Below are positions 58,691-64,000 of a stretch of 64,000 nucleotides of DNA, in pieces. The translations under genes and the position numbers were made by a program. Source of the DNA: Portulaca oleracea (lineage: Eukaryota; Streptophyta; Magnoliopsida; Caryophyllales; Portulacaceae). The stretch is taken from positions 8,092,425-8,156,424 of the forward strand of contig CM055869.1 of NCBI GenBank assembly GCA_029582165.1, read 5' to 3'. The notes under the pieces are model-generated. The model saw only the letters and a list, made by a program, of their open reading frames with translations. It was not told where the DNA came from and ran no database searches. The stretch's first letter is position 1, and the number at the start of each line of letters is the position of its first letter.

Positions 58691-61287
58691 GATATATCCT
58701 TTACAAAATGAATCAAGAAATTTTCAGGATGGAGCTGCACACTTCTTTCATATATAGAAAAAAAAAAACTGAAAATGTCTAAAAAGGCTTAGCTGTCACA
58801 TAATGAAGGAAGAAAAATACAATATTATAATCCACTACAATTATGCTTAAATTTTGTTTGGTGGTGTAGAAAACAACAAAAAAAAAATGATAAATAAAAA
58901 AGAGGAGCACATGTGGTGTTAGCTGGCTTAATTAGTATGGGCTTCACTTGGTCGTCCTCCCACCTTTCTAAGCAATCAGTCTTCCTTCTGCTAACAAATT
59001 TAATATATATCTGCACCAATCTATCCTCGCCAAACAGATAAGGCTAAAAAGTAAAATACTAGTTTTCATAAATTTGTCATTTGGTTTAAATAGTTTGATT
59101 TCACATTTTCTACTCAGAGATTGATTTTTATGGAAGCTAGAGGTTGGTATTCATAGATAGTTATCACATAATTATGTCTTATGATAAATTTATAGTGAGA
59201 TGATCCTGGTTTAAATTTGAGATGTTTATGAATTGGATATCCAAACTAGTCGTAACTTTCATTCGGATGATCACAATTCTAGGTCAGTTAGACTCCCGGA
59301 CTCTAATCGTGTTTAGGAATTTTGATTACCCCAATTTTAGGTATCTAAAACTTTCGAGTTAGGTTATTGATCACCAAAAGTACCAAATTATTTTAGGTTT
59401 TAAGCTGTAAACTTTTGGTTTCACTTTTTAATCTTCAACTTCAATTGAAGATCAATTGATAACATTTTAAAAAAAAAAACTTATGTTTTATATATGATAC
59501 AAACAAATGTCCACCATAATATAGATTAAAATCAAATGCAGGCGCGAAGCACTCAAGCAACAACAATAGCTGACTGAAACTTAAGTTAATAGACTTTAAA
59601 TTATGGGTCTAGAATTATCGGATGTCAATATCTTTTTAAGTTCATAGTTTCATGTAATTCAGGTATTCAAATTTTGCTAGGGCATGATCCATACCTGAAG
59701 TAATATCGTATATTCCAACATTTTTTTTGGTTAGAATACTCTACCCAATAAAAATCAAATTTTTACTTAATTACCTCGCCGTAATTTTTGATCTGGTGGT
59801 TTTTCGGATCGATCTTTTACAACCATGGTTTGATTCATGCAAATTTCAAGCTAATCATATTCTCATGGGTCAAGTCTGAGATACTTGTTTTTCGGTCTAA
59901 TTAGTAAACTTATGATATGCAGAATAGAATTGAAGACAAATAACTACTTTTTAATTGTTCGAATTCGTTAGGTCACTATTAGCCCAATCATATATTTTGC
60001 TTAGTTTGTTGACACATTTTCTTTAGTTTGTTCATAAAAAAATGTTGCATGGAATTACGTCTTCGGTTCTCCATTTGATTGGAGTTGAGTCGCCCAATCA
60101 TACAGTTTTGTTACTTTGTTCATATTACAAGATATATGAGACCTTATTATTTAAGGAAACGAGGGACAAATCTTTTAGACCATCTTGCATGGATAAATTT
60201 TTGAAATTATGTGACCATGCAATCTTGGATGTATAGTGTGAATTGATAAGATAAAATGCAAATTGACACACATGCATATGCATAGCAAAGTTTTGAAAAG
60301 ACAATTATTGATGACATTTTATCCTAGGAATTCAAATAGAATACATGACTTGCTTGTTTTTGATGCCATATACAAATTCTTGGTATCTTGTTTTTGATGC
60401 CATATTCAAAGTCTTCATCAAGTTTGAAGTTATCAATTTGTCTCTACTCCTATTTATTATTTCTTTTATAAACAAATAATTACTAATAAAATTACTACCT
60501 AGTTTTTTAATCCCATCTCATCCACAATACCAACTTTTTTTTAACCTGTGTAATAATGAAGCAACTCTCAAATTAAATTATCCATAATACGATTGATCGA
60601 CTATACAATTTAAATAAAATACTAATAAATAGCGCGATTCTTAAGCTATATAGCATGAATTCAAAATGTGAACGATCCACATCAAATCAGCCGCATTAGA
60701 AAGGTTTCTAAGTTCACCGAACTATATATTTAACCGACAACAAACACGAATAATGCATGTTACCTATATACCTGTATCATACGCAAAATCAAAATTACAA
60801 TAGAAACTAATTCTAAACCCCTACAATATCATACAAACTATATATATATTAGACTACAACTACATGTGGGCATTCAATGGTCTTAGTGTTGAATCTCTAG
60901 ACCATCTCTTTCATATCCAAAGATGTAACTGTCATTTGAGAGGGTCTACACAAACCCCATCACAAAAAATGTGAGCACACAATATATACAAATCAACTAA
61001 TATTAAATATACACCATATGATTACATAGGCTCACATGGCCAACCCCATGTTAGCATATGCACAGCTCTCCATACACCACAGCAACTAGACCACATACAG
61101 CAAATAAAAACAGACACATATATATCACATATTAAACCTAAACCTAAACCCCCCCATCCACCCTCTCTCATCACTTTAGATCAGAAAACCTGGGATCTCT
61201 CATGTGGGGTTTGTTTTGTTGTATGCATATAATAAGTTTCCAAAGCAGAAAGTAGAAACAAACACACAAACACAGAAAACAAAGATT
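58691..61287. other. Intergenic region and promoter side of the DUF1685 gene
   Basis: AT-rich with no recognised gene or transposon. The last ~150 bases, with AACCTAAACCCCCC and CTCTCTC tracts, are the probable promoter and leader of the DUF1685 gene. An in-frame stretch opens at 61204 without an ATG context better than 61288. Confidence 0.5.
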
Positions 61288-64000
61288 ATGGATCAACAAG
61301 AAAAGGGCCATGTAAATAGGCTTCTGGAACATGGCTGGTTCTTTGGGAACAGCTTGGCAAACAAACCAAGACCAACCAGAACTGGTTCGTCGAAAATGGT
61401 CCGGTGCTTATCCGACCCGAGCCCTTCCACCTCCGAGGTGGCCGCGGTGGTGGTTGACCAGAAGACGGCCAACGGTCTTCAGCGGACGCCGTCTCTGCCG
61501 CCGTGTTGGGGAAGAGACACCAAATATTCCGATCAGGAGGAAGAGGAGGAGGAGGAGGAGCCGAGCATGGGTGACTTGATAAGGCAGGCTATGCCATTGC
61601 CTACGCATACTCGTGGCGGTCGTCGGAGGTTGGATCGGACGCCGTCTTTGCCGCCGTGTAGAGCCGGAAAAGTGGGCCCCCCGACGACACTGCCGCCGGT
61701 GCAAAATGGGGTTTTGTTGCCGAGCAAGGGTCTTGCCATGCCAGCTGGAATGCCTAAACTCAGTAGAAGAGCTACCATAGATTCATCCATGGTGTTGCCG
61801 CCTAAATACACTTCCAAGGTACGTACCTATCATCATATCATTTGATCATTTCTAATCCATATGAAAACAAAAAAGAAGTATGATCATCTTTTGATATATA
61901 TTTATCGAAAATGATAAGTGTCGTATTTCAAGATGGTTATTAATCATCTTAAATTTCATTTAAATTAGTTTAAAAGGTATGTTTATGCATATTTGATTTA
62001 TTACAAATATATACTACTTTTTCTTATGGAATTAGATCTCGTGGGTAAGGTTAGATCTCCAATGGTACTTCTTCCAACCCATCACATAAATATGGTGTAC
62101 AGTTATTACAGTATCCCTATTAAAACAAGGTTGGTTCAGATAAAACTTTATATCCGCAACATAAGGCTAGTTCTATAATATGTGAAAGTTATTATTTATC
62201 GATAAATTGCTAGTCATTTAAGTTAATTTAAAATGACTTATCAATTATTGTAAAATTTTTAGAAGAAAATAATATCTTTAAAGAAGCATGTAATCTCAAT
62301 ATCTAACTCTTAATGAGATGCAAGAGATTATCTAACATTAAAATTTCACATAATACATGCATGTGTTCTCCTTGGTGTAAACTCTTTGAACAAAGACCAA
62401 ACCTTGAATCACCAAAAATAGCTAAACACAATCATCTCAATCAATCCCTCTTGATTGGGACACAAGACTATAGTATAGTACACATATTCTCAACAAAGAC
62501 GGAAATTCTTTAGCAAGCATAGAGATATTAGTTTGACTATCAAATACTACCTCCGTTCCAAATTAATTATCGCTTTGACTAAATTTAATCGTTAGTTACT
62601 CACACATTATAATGAGTTACAATATAAAATTACTGTCATTAGAAAGATATTTTCCTAACAATTACAATCGAGGGTAATTTTATATTGTAATTCATCATAA
62701 TTAACGGTTAAAATTAGTCAAAGTGACAATTAATATGGAACTGAGCGAGTATAATGAACTAATTACTCGATCGATTCCTTTTGTTTTTTTGGTTTCAAAA
62801 ACTAAATATCTCATAGATTAGTCACTGCCAAAAAAATGATACAAATGTACCAATTGGTGTGTGTGGTTGGAGTAGGACTTAGATAGGTCATGAACATTCA
62901 TTGATAATAATAATCACATTCACAAAAAGGGGGGGCCAAAGGTAGAAAGGGCATATGGTCCCATGTGACCCTCCTTTTTACACATTACAATAATGTGAGG
63001 ACATATATTTGTTTTTCACAATAATTACTCCCTTGATAAACCCTAAAATTCTGAATCTTCAGTAGATTTTGGCACCAATTGATAATAATGTCTCAAGTCT
63101 AGTTACATCAACCATCAGTCTGATTACATGTACTTATGCTGTATTTATTGCTACTTTGTAGCTGGAACAAGGGAATTAACCCCTTTTGGGACCACTGCAA
63201 AACTTTTCCCTAATCAATCCCAGCAAAATGTTTCATAAATTTGTCTTTAGTATTCACTCTTTTTTTGTTCAAATGTTAAACAATCATTGATATGTTTAAT
63301 GTCAATGATACTAGCTAGTGTATATTTTTTTTATATAAGATACTTGTTTAGTATCTTACCTATGTTGTTAGTCTTTACAATTTTGAGTCACTAGTTTTTT
63401 TGGCTGTTGCATATGATTATCAATTGTATATTTGCTAGCTATTTGGATCCTAAATTAAAACTTTCTCATCTATTAAGGAGAACCAAACATAGGAAAGTTT
63501 TTCAACCAAACACTCCCTAAAAGTATCTATTAGTACTTCTAATTTTATTATAACTTGAAAAACATAGTTTATGCGTCCAATATAACGTTCATATTTTATG
63601 TCTTGACAGGCTACAAAGCAGAGTAATAGCAATTCCAAGAACCGACCGCAAAGAAAGGTGGATGTTCCCAACGTTAATATTGAACACAATACAAAGGAGG
63701 AACCAAAACCCCAAAATCTGAATAAAATCAAGTCCCAAAAGAGCCTAAGTGCCTTAGAAATTGAAGAGTTGCAAGGCTTCAAAGATTTGGGCTTCTCACT
63801 TGACGACAAAAAAGTTAGCCCAAGTGTGGCCCAAGTACTTCCGGCCCTGCAAAGAAGAGCTAGCATCGGTAGTAGCAGCTTCGGAGACAATGCCAAGGTT
63901 AGGAGACCCTATCTATCCGAGGCTTGGCAACGCCAAACCTCGTCGTCCCCTGTATCGGCCCCTCCGATCCTTGAACGGGCTGATCAGAAGGCCCCGTCGC
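61288..64000 (+). CDS. DUF1685 family protein, 3' end beyond the window
   Basis: Exon 1 is 61288-61818 (177 codons, ending AAG before GTACGT). Exon 2 starts at 63610 after GACAG and runs in frame to the window end. Exon 1 is low in order: WFFGNSLANKPR, then two RTPSLPPC motifs (one before and one after a run of nine Glu residues), and ATIDSSMVLPPKYTSK. Exon 2 carries the DUF1685 core: KSLSALEIEELQGFKDLGFS, SPSVAQVLPALQRR and RPYLSEAW. The function of DUF1685 proteins is unknown; there is no signal peptide or membrane segment, so the protein is likely soluble and partly disordered. The 1.8-kb intron holds a Stowaway MITE and a solo arm of the 57-kb element. The stop codon is not in the window. 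Confidence 0.88.
62547..62749. mobile_element. Stowaway-like MITE in the DUF1685 intron (203 bp)
   Basis: CTACCTCCGTTCCAAATTAA at the left and its imperfect mirror (TTAATATGGAACTGAGCGAG) at the right, with TA at 62545-62546 and 62750-62751. The arms stay complementary for about 80 bases (TTTGACTAAATTTAA; GTTACAATATAAAATTAC). Confidence 0.85.

Noticed and set aside
63450..63896. 148-codon minus-strand open frame
   Set aside because: It lies antisense to DUF1685 exon 2, whose plus-strand frame carries the conserved family motif.

Overview
The window is nuclear DNA of a flowering plant, most likely a eudicot. Genes carry several introns with GT/AG borders, intergenic DNA is AT-rich, and plant-only families are present: a pentatricopeptide repeat (PPR) protein, a TAXIMIN peptide and a DUF1685 protein. 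Plant transposons (Ty1/copia, an Athila-like Ty3/gypsy element, Cassandra, Stowaway and Tourist MITEs) fill the gaps. The species cannot be named from the sequence alone. Exon models were made by hand from splice borders, reading-frame continuity and family resemblance; all intact models keep one open frame.

Layout. 1-2.4 kb: a decayed copia element carrying a Mutator-like MITE. 5.1-7.9 kb (+): an 8-exon PPR gene, 620 aa. 8.4-10.5 kb (+): a 4-exon class IV PLP aminotransferase, 338 aa. 11.2-11.8 kb (-): a 2-exon OB-fold protein, 158 aa. 14.7-15.1 kb (+): a TAXIMIN-like cysteine-rich small protein, 106 aa. 16.7 kb (+): tRNA-Gly(UCC). 16.9-21.3 kb (+): a 7-exon ERI1-like 3'-5' exonuclease (ERL1 type), 326 aa. 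22-25 kb: a 22-bp minisatellite and a stack of ~300-bp repeat units separated by TAA microsatellites. 25.5-33.6 kb (+): a 6-exon, 1822-aa nuclear AAA ATPase with an extended PHD finger. ERL1 and this ATPase are also near neighbours in Arabidopsis, as I recall (At3g15140/At3g15120).

35.4-49.3 kb is a three-level nest. A pepsin-type aspartic protease pseudogene (-) is split by a copia element (36100-49140). That element is itself split by a gypsy-type element (37903-46015, minus orientation) with long LTRs and gag-protease but no reverse transcriptase. The inner element has a perfect CAACT target duplication. Removing the copia element brings the protease reading frame back together.

49.3-61.3 kb has no convincing gene. 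It holds a Cassandra solo LTR carrying a 5S-rRNA-like domain inside a long-TIR foldback element, several other inverted-repeat elements, and an unusual 1.75-kb structure bounded by perfect GC palindromes with inverted tRNA-like arms and inverted minisatellites. From 61.3 kb to the window end (+) is a DUF1685 gene, cut off in exon 2.

The genes are independent housekeeping or regulatory plant genes (organelle RNA, amino-acid metabolism, chromatin, signalling); nothing suggests a shared pathway. Most of the unusual content is the repeat architecture.
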